Source: an uncultured Bacteroidales bacterium
GTDB lineage: Bacteria; Bacteroidota; Bacteroidia; Bacteroidales; Bacteroidaceae
DNA: 7,260 bases
NCBI GenBank assembly: GCA_945788445.1
Contig: CALZMA010000048.1
Span: 1 to 7,260 of the forward strand
Direction of reading: 5' to 3'
The notes beneath the pieces are model-generated. The model was given only the letters and a program-made list of their open reading frames with translations. It made no database searches and was not told where the DNA came from. The position numbers and the translations under genes were made by a program. The stretch's first letter is position 1. Every line of letters starts with the position of its first letter. Positions 1 through 6,379 of the stretch are shown in pieces.

Positions 1-861
1 ATGCTCGACGCAACCATCATGGTGGCCTACCTGCCCCAAGGCGCGCTCACGCCCGAGGCACATGCCGCCGCCCACGCCGAGGCGCTCCGCCTGCTCGACG
101 AGGTAGAAACCCGCGTCGCGGCCGCTCCCGGCGTGGCACTGGCCCGCACGCCCGACGAACTCCTCGCCAACAAGCGCCGCGGCCTGCTCTCCGTGATGCG
201 GGGCATCGAAAACGGATACGCCCTCGGCACCGACATTTCCCAAATAGAGCCTTTGGCGCGCAAGGGGCTGGTCTACGTGACGCTCTGCCACAACGGCGAC
301 AACCTCATCTGCGACTCGGCCCGCCGTTCGCAGCAGCTCCACGGCGGACTGTCCGCCTTCGGCCGCGAAGTGGTGGCCGAAATGAACCGCTGCGGCCTCA
401 TGGTCGACCTCAGCCACGCCGCGGAGTCGTCCTTCTATGATGCCCTCGCCGCGAGCCGCACGCCCATCGTCTGTTCCCACGCCTCGTGCCGCGCGCTCTG
501 CCCCCATCCGCGCAACCTCACCGATGCGCAGCTCCGCGCCCTGGCGGAGGCCGGCGGCGTGGCGCAAATCACCTTCTACGCGGGCTTCCTCCGCAACGAG
601 GACGACCCCCGGCCCGCCACGCTCGACGATGCCGTGGCCCACATCCTCCATGCCATCGACGTGGCGGGCATCGACCACGTGGGCATCGGCACCGACTTCG
701 ACGGCGACGGCGGCGTGCCCGGCCTCTCCTGCGCCAGCCAGCTCCAGGGCCTCACCCGCCGCCTCCTGGCCGAAGGGTTCGGCGAGGAGGACCTGGAGAA
801 AATCTGGGGCGGCAACTTTCTGCGCGTGATGCGCGAGGTGCAGGCCGCGCGGCAGATATAG
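1..861 (+). CDS. M19 family dipeptidase (membrane dipeptidase-like), 5'-truncated
   Basis: This is the C-terminal 286 residues of a metal-dependent dipeptidase of peptidase family M19 (TIM-barrel, binuclear zinc), which cleaves dipeptides. Seen in the sequence: Glu70 in GIENGYALG, matching the metal-bridging Glu of the family; His139 in VDLSH and His160 in CSHAS, spaced 21 residues apart exactly like the two zinc histidines of human renal dipeptidase; Arg171 eleven residues after His160, matching the substrate-binding Arg; and the GTDFDG motif at 230-235, matching the substrate-binding Asp region. The first zinc ligands of the family (an N-terminal HxD motif) are absent, and the opening MLDATIMVAYLPQG aligns with an internal strand of the family. 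The ATG at position 1 is therefore most likely an internal Met, and the true start lies upstream of the window. Whether the protein is exported cannot be judged without its N-terminus. The stop is TAG at 859-861. The glutaminyl cyclase gene follows after 58 bases in which I see no convincing promoter or terminator. Confidence 0.9.
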   Translation: MLDATIMVAYLPQGALTPEAHAAAHAEALRLLDEVETRVAAAPGVALARTPDELLANKRRGLLSVMRGIENGYALGTDISQIEPLARKGLVYVTLCHNGDNLICDSARRSQQLHGGLSAFGREVVAEMNRCGLMVDLSHAAESSFYDALAASRTPIVCSHASCRALCPHPRNLTDAQLRALAEAGGVAQITFYAGFLRNEDDPRPATLDDAVAHILHAIDVAGIDHVGIGTDFDGDGGVPGLSCASQLQGLTRRLLAEGFGEEDLEKIWGGNFLRVMREVQAARQI

Positions 862-919
862 TCTGAACATCAAGCTCCCCTACGCTGCAAACGACATTCC
901 CCCTAATTTGGATAGAACT

Positions 920-1921
920 ATGAAAAAATTGTTCATACTCTCCATGCTTCTTTCCGCCCTCTTCTGCGTGGGCTGCAAGAACCAGCAGGCGCAATCGGCC
1001 GCCACGGAGACAGACTCCGTGGCCGTGACCGCCGTGAAGTTCAACGCCGACTCAGCCTTTGCCTCCATCGAGGCACAATGCGCCTTCGGTCCGCGCGTGC
1101 CCAACTCCGCCGCCCACAAAGCCTGCGGCGACTACATTGCCGCCCGCTTCAGGGCCCTTGGGCTCACCGTCACCGAACAGGCCGCCGACCTCAGGGCCTG
1201 GGACGGCCAGGTGCTCCGTTCGCGCAACATCATTGCCGCCTACCGGCCCGAACTCGCCGACCGCATCCTCCTCTGCGCCCACTGGGAAAGCCGTCCCTGG
1301 GCCGATGCCGACCCCGACAGCGCCAACCACCGCAAACCCGTGATGGCGGCCAACGACGGGGCGAGCGGCGTGGCCGTCATGCTCGAGGTGGCCCGCCTGC
1401 TCGGCGAACTGAACCCCGCGTTCGGCGTGGACTTCATCTGCTTCGACGCGGAGGACTACGGCGTGCCCTATTGGGGCGAAAGCCAGGCGGAGGGCGACGG
1501 CAGCGACTGGTGCTTAGGCTCCCAATATTGGGCGGCGCATCCCCACGTGCCCGGCTACCAGGCCCGCTTCGGCATCCTGCTCGACATGGTGGGCGGAGCC
1601 GATGCCCGCTTCTGCTACGAGGGTTTCTCCCTGCGCTATGCCCGCGACGTGGTGGTGCGCGTGTGGGACGCAGCCCAGCGTGCCGGGGCCGCCGGCCTCT
1701 TTGTGCAGGCTGAGGGCGGCTATGCCCAGGACGACCACCTGCCCGTCAACGAAGTGGCAGGCATTCCCTGCATCGACATCATCCCCTGCGTCGAGGGCGA
1801 ACACACCTTCGGAGCCACCTGGCACACGGTGAACGACACGCCCGAACATATCTCGCGCGAAACCCTACGCGGTGTCGGACAGACCCTCGTGCAGTTCCTC
1901 TACGAACAGACCCTTCCCTGA
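920..1921 (+). CDS. Glutaminyl-peptide cyclotransferase (M28-fold glutaminyl cyclase), predicted lipoprotein
   Basis: A 333-residue zinc enzyme predicted to convert N-terminal Gln of exported proteins to pyroglutamate. The match to animal-type (type II) glutaminyl cyclase is motif by motif: CAHWESRPWAD; Asp146 in NDGASG (zinc ligand); FDAEDYG with Glu178 as catalytic acid/base and Asp179 as zinc ligand (Glu in the human enzyme); LDMVGG with Asp222; QDDH with Asp271/Asp272; and WHTVNDTPE with His302 (zinc ligand). An aminopeptidase of the same fold is the alternative, but the QDDHLP and WHT motifs favour the cyclase. I chose ATG 920 because it gives a basic MKK start, a hydrophobic stretch and a Cys at residue 19 preceded by Gly (FCVGC), a relaxed lipobox. 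Residues after the Cys (KNQQAQ) lack the acidic surface-export signal of Bacteroidota lipoproteins, so periplasm-facing membrane anchoring is inferred. An in-frame TTG at 908 would only add four residues and spoil the signal start. sufE follows after 31 bases. Confidence 0.88.
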   Translation: MKKLFILSMLLSALFCVGCKNQQAQSAATETDSVAVTAVKFNADSAFASIEAQCAFGPRVPNSAAHKACGDYIAARFRALGLTVTEQAADLRAWDGQVLRSRNIIAAYRPELADRILLCAHWESRPWADADPDSANHRKPVMAANDGASGVAVMLEVARLLGELNPAFGVDFICFDAEDYGVPYWGESQAEGDGSDWCLGSQYWAAHPHVPGYQARFGILLDMVGGADARFCYEGFSLRYARDVVVRVWDAAQRAGAAGLFVQAEGGYAQDDHLPVNEVAGIPCIDIIPCVEGEHTFGATWHTVNDTPEHISRETLRGVGQTLVQFLYEQTLP

Positions 1922-1952
1922 CAAATCCCTTTCAACCAAACAGCAAACAGAC

Positions 1953-2378
1953 ATGACGATCAACGAAATACAGGACGAGATTATCGAAGACTTCAGCGGC
2001 CTCGACGACTGGATGGACCGCTACCAGCTGCTCATCGACCTGGGCGAGGAACAGGAACCCCTGGCCGAAGCCGACAAGGTGGAGCAGAACCTCATCGACG
2101 GTTGCCAGAGCCGCGTGTGGATAGTGTGTGAGGAAAACGGCGGACTGCTCGACTTCCGCGCCGAGAGCGACGCCCTCATCGTGAAGGGTATCGTTTCGCT
2201 CGTCGTCCGCGCCGTCACGCACCACACCCCCGACGAAATCCTCAGCTCCCCGCTCTACTTCATCGAGAAAATCGGGCTCACCGAACACCTCTCCCCCACC
2301 CGCTCCAACGGCCTCCTCGCCATGATCAAGCAGGTGCGGATGTACGCCCTGGCCTACCAGACCAAACTCCAGGGCTAA
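1953..2378 (+). CDS. sufE: SufE, cysteine desulfuration protein (Fe-S cluster assembly)
   Basis: A 141-residue cytoplasmic protein of the SufE family, which accepts persulfide sulfur from the cysteine desulfurase SufS and passes it to the SufBCD scaffold. Seen in the sequence: the family signature NLIDGCQSRVW with the acceptor cysteine at residue 51, the same number as in E. coli SufE; the preceding acidic helix region (EEQEPLAEADKVEQ); and the C-terminal FIEKIGLTEHLSPTRSNG segment typical of SufE. Length is normal for the family. ATG 1953 is chosen because it gives the standard N-terminus MTINEIQDEI; an upstream in-frame ATG at 1872 lies inside the glutaminyl cyclase gene and would add a low-complexity extension. 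No Shine-Dalgarno is visible, as is usual in Bacteroidota. The rest of the suf operon is not in this window, so SufE is encoded apart from, or at the edge of, it. Confidence 0.93.
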   Translation: MTINEIQDEIIEDFSGLDDWMDRYQLLIDLGEEQEPLAEADKVEQNLIDGCQSRVWIVCEENGGLLDFRAESDALIVKGIVSLVVRAVTHHTPDEILSSPLYFIEKIGLTEHLSPTRSNGLLAMIKQVRMYALAYQTKLQG

Positions 2379-2400
2379 GCTCTCCCCGCCCGCCCCTTCG

Positions 2401-2453
2401 GCCTTCCGCACGAAGATTATTTTATTAAAAATAAAGAAATTGTAAAGGAAGGC
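2401..2453 (+). terminator. Possible weak terminator / AT-rich intergenic fold after sufE
   Basis: GCCTTCC (2401-2407) is the exact reverse complement of GGAAGGC (2447-2453), and a smaller hairpin CTTCG (2396-2400) with CGAAG (2411-2415) is followed by ATTATTTTATT. Between the outer arms lies an AT-rich stretch (about 2412-2446) that stands out strongly from the GC-rich surroundings. One of these folds could end the sufE transcript. The stems are short and compete with each other, so this is a tentative call; the AT-rich block may instead serve the promoter immediately downstream. Confidence 0.3.
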
Positions 2454-2485
2454 TTGAATTCTTCATGATTAAATCTCTATTTTTG
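2453..2485 (+). promoter_or_regulatory. Bacteroidota-type promoter for the sialidase gene
   Basis: TATTTTTG at 2478-2485 is an exact fit to the TAnnTTTG (-7) box used by the primary sigma factor of Bacteroides and relatives. CTTG at 2453-2456 fits the -33 TTTG/TTG element, with 21 bases between the two, within the usual range. The approximately 35 bases upstream (2412-2447) are very AT-rich in an otherwise GC-rich region, compatible with an UP-like element. Transcription would start near 2489-2493, giving a leader of about 120 bases before the ATG at 2611. No other fit of this quality was found between genes in the window. Confidence 0.75.
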
Positions 2486-2486
2486 C

Positions 2487-2537
2487 AGCGCATGCCTCCC
2501 CCTCCAGCTGCGGCGGGCGGCATGCGCTCCATTTTTC
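2487..2537 (+). promoter_or_regulatory. Long inverted repeat with T-rich tail at the presumed transcript start
   Basis: AGCGCATGCC at 2487-2496 is perfectly complementary to GGCATGCGCT at 2519-2528. Inside the arms a further CCC/GGG pairing (2498-2500 with 2515-2517) extends the stem across a single mismatch. The right arm is followed by CCATTTTTCCTT. Each arm also contains the self-palindrome GCATGC (2490-2495 and 2520-2525), the two copies 30 bp apart. The element begins two bases after the -7 box, so the left arm overlaps the likely start site. It could be a 5'-end stabilising hairpin, an early terminator or attenuator, or a pair of operator half-sites. The repeat itself is certain; its role is inferred. 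Confidence 0.6.
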
Positions 2538-2555
2538 CTTAAATCCCATATCCGA

Positions 2556-2578
2556 AAGCCCCCTCCGCGGGGGGCCTT
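2556..2578 (+). promoter_or_regulatory. Second GC-rich hairpin in the sialidase leader
   Basis: AAG plus CCCCC (2556-2563) can pair with GGGGG plus CTT (2570-2578, one bulged C at 2575) around the six-base loop TCCGCG. It ends 32 bases before the ATG, and the stretch after it (AGAGAAAATCAATCAATCC) is A-rich and unstructured, like typical Bacteroidota translation-start regions. No T-tract follows, so it does not look like an intrinsic terminator. It may insulate or expose the ribosome landing region together with the upstream hairpin. Confidence 0.45.
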
Positions 2579-2610
2579 GGCCAGAGAAAATCAATCAATC
2601 CCCGTATACT

Positions 2611-5586
2611 ATGAACAAAATTACGCGATTTTTCACCCTCCTGCTGTGTCTGGTGCTCGGTAGCCCCAGTTTCGCGGCAACGCCCTTCGTGACGACAACC
2701 GTAGAGAACGGCCAGTTTGCCGAAGGCACCGTCTGGTACACCCTGACCATCGCAGCGTCCAAGCTCCGTATCTCCAACAACGACGGAGCCGAGTACATCC
2801 AGCTCGGCGGCCACATCTCCGGCGCCGACAGTGACCTCTGGTGCTTCGTGGGCAACGAAGAAGAAGGCTTCCTTATATACAATAAAGAAGCCGGAGCAGG
2901 CATGGCCCTCACCGCACCCACAACCATGTCGGGCGCAAACGGCGGCACGTCCTACGCCGTGCTCCAGCCTGTCACCGAACCCCTCGCCGAGGGCCTCACC
3001 AACCGCTGGAGCTTCAGCGAAGCCACGCAGAAATCCAACGGCCAAGCCCTCAGCGTCCAGGGCGGCTACTATGTGAACGAGTTCGGCCTGGCCAACAACA
3101 TCCTGAACAACCGCGATGGCAAGCTGGCCTTCTGGTCGGCCGGCTACGACGACGGTTCCGTCATTTGCATGGAGGCCGTCACCACCCGATTCGGCGTGGA
3201 CATGACCACAGGCTCCTTCACCGCCACCAATCCCGCAGGTACCTACGCCTCGCAGTGGACTTCCACCGCCACCGGACCGCAGCTCACGCTCACGACCGGT
3301 GCGAACAACATGACCCAACAGGGCGACGACATCACCATGGCTTCGGGCGGTAGCGGCTCCAGCACCTACACGCTCTTCGCCGGGCAGGACTACGCCATCA
3401 CGGGCTACAGCTTCAAGTTCCGCAACCTCAACGCCAACACCAACGCCACGAAGTTCACCGTGGGAACCACGGAATACAGCGTCACTGACGAGGAGCAGAC
3501 CCTCAGCGTGAGCGACATCAACGAGCCTTCCGCCCAGTTCACCCTCTCGGGCCACAACCACGCCGTGCTCATCACCGACTTTGTGGTCAGCGTGAGCCGT
3601 TCCTTCCGCGAACCCGAGCCCCAGCAGAACCTCTTCGTCACCGACGGCACGCGCAAGCCCTACCGCATCCCCGCCATTGCCCAGGCCAAGAACGGCAACC
3701 TCATTGCCATCAGCGACTACCGCCCCTGCGGCGCCGACATCGGTTTCGGTGAGGTCGACATCGTGGCCCGCATCTCCAAGGACAACGGCAAGACCTGGGG
3801 CGACGAGTTCTTCATCGGCAACGGTACGGGCGTGAGCGGCGCCATCGACTGCGGTTTCGGCGATGCCGCCGTAGTGGCCGACTCCGAGAGCGACGAAGTG
3901 CTCCTCATCAGCGTCTGCGGCAACACCGTCTACTCCGCCGGCACCACCACCCGCGAGAACCCCAACCGCGTGGCCCGCTTCCGCAGCCACGACGGCGGCG
4001 AGACCTGGTCCGCCTACGAAGAAATCACCGAAGGCATCTACACGCTCTTCGACGAGAGCAAGCTCGGTGCCGTGCAGAGCCTCTTCTTCGGTTCGGGCCG
4101 CATCTGCCAGAGCCGTCTCGTGAAGGTGGGCGAATACTACCGCCTCTATGCCGCCCTCTGTGCCCGTCCCGGCGGCAACCGCGTGGTCTACTCCGACGAC
4201 TTCGGTGAAACGTGGCACGCCCTTGGCGACATCGACGTGTCGCCCGCACCCAACGGCGACGAACCCAAGTGCGAGGAACTCCCCGACGGTACGGTCATCC
4301 TCAGCTCCCGCATGTGGGGCGGCCGCTACTACAACTTCTTCACCTACACCGACGTGGAGAAGGCCGAAGGTTCCTGGGGCACGTGCGCCGCTTCGCAGGC
4401 TTCGAACAACGGAACCATAGCCGAAGGCAACAGCTGCAACGGCGAAATCATGATACTCCCCGTGCTGCGCAACGAAGACAACGCCGAAATGTTCCTCGCC
4501 CTCCAGTCCGTGCCCCTCGGCAACGGCCGTTCGAACGTGGGCATCTATTACAAGGAGCTCAACGAACTCTCCGACCTCCAGGATGCCGCCTCCTTCTCAG
4601 CCAACTGGGACGGACGCCACCAGGCCTCCTACATCAACTCGGCCTACTCCACCATGATCATGCAGGCCAACGACACCCTCGCCTTCCTCTACGAAGAGTC
4701 CACCTTCGGCAAGGACTACACCGAAGTGTACAAGGCCTACTCGCTCGAGTACATCACTGAGGGCCGCTACTCCTACCACCCCGCCACTTCCACCGAAGCC
4801 TTCGTGCAGCGAATGCTTGCAGCGCGCACCGCCACCGTGACGAGTCTGCCGCAGGGCGAAGCCGTCGGTATGCTCGATGCCGCCAAGAGCGATGAGCTCG
4901 CCGCCGCCGTGGCCAACGTAGCCGCCATCTACGAGGCCAATCCCACGCCCCAGGGCTACGCCGATGCCATGAAGGAGTTCAGCGAGAAGGTAGCCGAAGC
5001 CACCATCCAGCTCCAGGACGGCGGTGTCTACACCCTCTTCAACAAGGACCGTGCCGCCAACCCCTACCTCGGCCTTTCCGAAAACGCCGACAACATCGAC
5101 GGCAGCCACAAGTCCTACCAGGGCTATGCCGACGACGCCTCCGACGACCGCAAGTTCGAGTTCTGCCTCCAGGCCGACGGTTCGTGGAAAATCCGCAGCA
5201 AGGCCAACCAGACCTTCCTCAGCCCCACGCAGAACTACTACAAGACCGTATTCCAGGTCAGCGACATCGCCGAAGCCGGCAGCTATGTAGTCCGTTCGAG
5301 TGCCGAAGGCTGGTCCACGCTCGTGAGCCAGGAACCCGTAGCCGCCGCCATTCCGGCCCTCCACCTCGACGGCAGCAACCGCCTCGTGCAGTGGAACGCC
5401 ACCGAAGGTGCCTCGCAGTGGAAAATCGTGCCCACGGGTGAAATCCTCACCGACATCGAAGCCGTAGAGCAGACCCGCCCGCAGCAGTCCGGTGCCCTCT
5501 ACGACCTCTCGGGCCGCCGCCTCCAGCGCATCCCCGCCCAGGGCATCTACATCGGCAGCGACCGCCGCAAGCACATTGTGAAATAA
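2611..5586 (+). CDS. Secreted multidomain GH33 sialidase (exo-alpha-sialidase)
   Basis: A 991-residue exported sialidase that would release terminal sialic acid from host glycans. Domains in order: signal peptide 1-22/23 (cleavage after SFA or FAA); an N-terminal lectin-like beta domain about 24-190 (WYTL start, WCFVGN, IYNK, NNRDGKLAFW); a beta-sandwich-like segment about 191-335; the catalytic six-bladed propeller about 340-722; a helical linker about 728-803; a C-terminal ricin-like beta domain about 804-943; and a tail 945-991 (YDLSGRR, GIYI, KHIVK). Catalytic evidence: the YRIP motif with Arg352, the likely acid/base Asp376, Arg567 (LSSR), Arg640 (GRSNVGIYY), nucleophile Tyr679 in SAYSTM followed by LYEE, and three Asp boxes at 389-396, 459-466 and 528-535 (SxDxGxTW). 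Glu551 or Glu555/556 may be the partner of the Tyr. All key residues are present, so it is probably active. The gene has its own promoter, structured leader and terminator, and no sialic acid catabolic or susC/D neighbours in view. Codon use resembles its neighbours. Confidence 0.93.
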   Translation: MNKITRFFTLLLCLVLGSPSFAATPFVTTTVENGQFAEGTVWYTLTIAASKLRISNNDGAEYIQLGGHISGADSDLWCFVGNEEEGFLIYNKEAGAGMALTAPTTMSGANGGTSYAVLQPVTEPLAEGLTNRWSFSEATQKSNGQALSVQGGYYVNEFGLANNILNNRDGKLAFWSAGYDDGSVICMEAVTTRFGVDMTTGSFTATNPAGTYASQWTSTATGPQLTLTTGANNMTQQGDDITMASGGSGSSTYTLFAGQDYAITGYSFKFRNLNANTNATKFTVGTTEYSVTDEEQTLSVSDINEPSAQFTLSGHNHAVLITDFVVSVSRSFREPEPQQNLFVTDGTRKPYRIPAIAQAKNGNLIAISDYRPCGADIGFGEVDIVARISKDNGKTWGDEFFIGNGTGVSGAIDCGFGDAAVVADSESDEVLLISVCGNTVYSAGTTTRENPNRVARFRSHDGGETWSAYEEITEGIYTLFDESKLGAVQSLFFGSGRICQSRLVKVGEYYRLYAALCARPGGNRVVYSDDFGETWHALGDIDVSPAPNGDEPKCEELPDGTVILSSRMWGGRYYNFFTYTDVEKAEGSWGTCAASQASNNGTIAEGNSCNGEIMILPVLRNEDNAEMFLALQSVPLGNGRSNVGIYYKELNELSDLQDAASFSANWDGRHQASYINSAYSTMIMQANDTLAFLYEESTFGKDYTEVYKAYSLEYITEGRYSYHPATSTEAFVQRMLAARTATVTSLPQGEAVGMLDAAKSDELAAAVANVAAIYEANPTPQGYADAMKEFSEKVAEATIQLQDGGVYTLFNKDRAANPYLGLSENADNIDGSHKSYQGYADDASDDRKFEFCLQADGSWKIRSKANQTFLSPTQNYYKTVFQVSDIAEAGSYVVRSSAEGWSTLVSQEPVAAAIPALHLDGSNRLVQWNATEGASQWKIVPTGEILTDIEAVEQTRPQQSGALYDLSGRRLQRIPAQGIYIGSDRRKHIVK

Positions 5587-5618
5587 AATCCCGCGCGCCC
5601 TACCGCGTCGCGAACCGA

Positions 5619-5669
5619 GCCAAGAGGTTACCCCCGCCCGCCCGTGTGGGGTAGCCTCTTGGCCTTTCT
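5619..5669 (+). terminator. Strong intrinsic terminator after the sialidase gene
   Basis: A 16-bp stem forms between 5619-5634 (starting GCCAAGAGG) and 5648-5663 (ending CCTCTTGGC), with one G-U wobble, a 13-base loop and the tail CTTTCT. It lies 32 bases after the sialidase stop and 35 bases before the upp start, so it separates the two transcription units. The mirror side has no T-run on the other strand, so it should act in the + direction only. Confidence 0.85.
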
Positions 5670-5704
5670 ATGGCAAACCCTTTAGCCCCACCAACCACTC
5701 CCCG

Positions 5705-6358
5705 ATGAAAGTAATAGACCTCGGAGCCCGGCACTCCGTCATCAACGCCTACATGGCCCAGCTGCGCGACGTCAGCCGCCAGGGCCACCGTCCCCTCTTC
5801 CGCCGCAACCTCCAGCGCATAGCCCGCGCCATGGCCTACGAGGTGAGCCGCACCCTCAGCTATTCGCCGAAGCCCGTGCAGACCCCCCTCGGCACCAAGT
5901 CCGTGCCCACCTGCGACGACCGCATCGTCGTCGGCACCGTGCTGCGCGCCGGCCTCGCCTTCCACGAAGGCTTCCTCGACACCTTCGACGAGGCCGAAGC
6001 CGGCTTTGTCGCCGCCTACCGCGAGGAAGGTACGCCCGGCGAACTCAAAATCCACCTCGACTACCTCGCCGCCCCCAGCATCGAAGGTGCTACCTTCCTC
6101 CTCGTCGACCCCATGCTCGCCACGGGCGGCAGCCTCGAACTCGCCTACAAGGCCTTCCTCCGCAACGGCCGGCCCGCGCGGCTCCACATCTGCTGCGTCA
6201 TTGCCGCGCCCGAGGGCATCGAGCACCTCCAGCGCGCCTTCCCCTCCGACGAAGTCACCCTCTGGGTGGCCGCCATCGACGACCGCCTCAACGCCGATGC
6301 CTACATCGTGCCCGGTCTGGGCGATGCGGGCGACCTTTCCTTCGGCCCGAAACTCTAA
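5705..6358 (+). CDS. upp: Uracil phosphoribosyltransferase
   Basis: A 217-residue cytoplasmic enzyme that joins uracil and PRPP to form UMP in pyrimidine salvage. Seen in the sequence: VLRAGL at about 79-84 and the following HEGFLDTFDEAEAGF; the PRPP-binding loop VDPMLATGGS at 134-143; and the C-terminal uracil-binding signature YIVPGLGDAGD at 200-210, ending FGPKL. The N-terminus (FRRNLQRIARAMAYEVSRTL) is the version found in Bacteroidota Upp, and the length is close to the usual 208-217. ATG 5705 is the only reasonable start. No clear TAnnTTTG promoter is visible in the 35 bases between the upstream terminator and the start, so its promoter is uncertain. xerD follows after 21 bases and is probably co-transcribed. 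Confidence 0.95.
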   Translation: MKVIDLGARHSVINAYMAQLRDVSRQGHRPLFRRNLQRIARAMAYEVSRTLSYSPKPVQTPLGTKSVPTCDDRIVVGTVLRAGLAFHEGFLDTFDEAEAGFVAAYREEGTPGELKIHLDYLAAPSIEGATFLLVDPMLATGGSLELAYKAFLRNGRPARLHICCVIAAPEGIEHLQRAFPSDEVTLWVAAIDDRLNADAYIVPGLGDAGDLSFGPKL

Positions 6359-6379
6359 ACCGCCACCGCAAAGGCAAGC

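Noticed and set aside
1..3. ATG at position 1 as the true start of the dipeptidase
   Set aside because: The family's N-terminal HxD zinc motif is missing and the first residues align with an internal strand, so the coincidence with the window edge is more likely chance.
904..911. TAATTTGG just before the glutaminyl cyclase start as a possible -7 box
   Set aside because: It is one base short of TAnnTTTG, lies only about ten bases from the ATG, and has no TTG element at the right distance upstream.
908..919. TTG start at 908 for the glutaminyl cyclase
   Set aside because: It would add four residues (one acidic) before a textbook MKK signal start at ATG 920.
1872..1952. Upstream ATG at 1872 for sufE
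   Set aside because: It lies inside the preceding gene and adds a Ser/Thr/Lys-rich stretch absent from SufE; ATG 1953 puts the acceptor cysteine at residue 51 as in E. coli.
2539..4218. Open frame of 559 codons on the minus strand opposite the sialidase gene
   Set aside because: It is a mirror of the strong C/G third-position bias of the sense gene: the product is dominated by Gly, Ala, Val and Glu, has no recognisable domain, and spans the promoter leader on the other side.
4597..5574. Open frame of 325 codons on the minus strand opposite the C-terminal part of the sialidase
   Set aside because: Same compositional artefact of a high-GC gene; no motif, and the sense frame has recognisable domains throughout.
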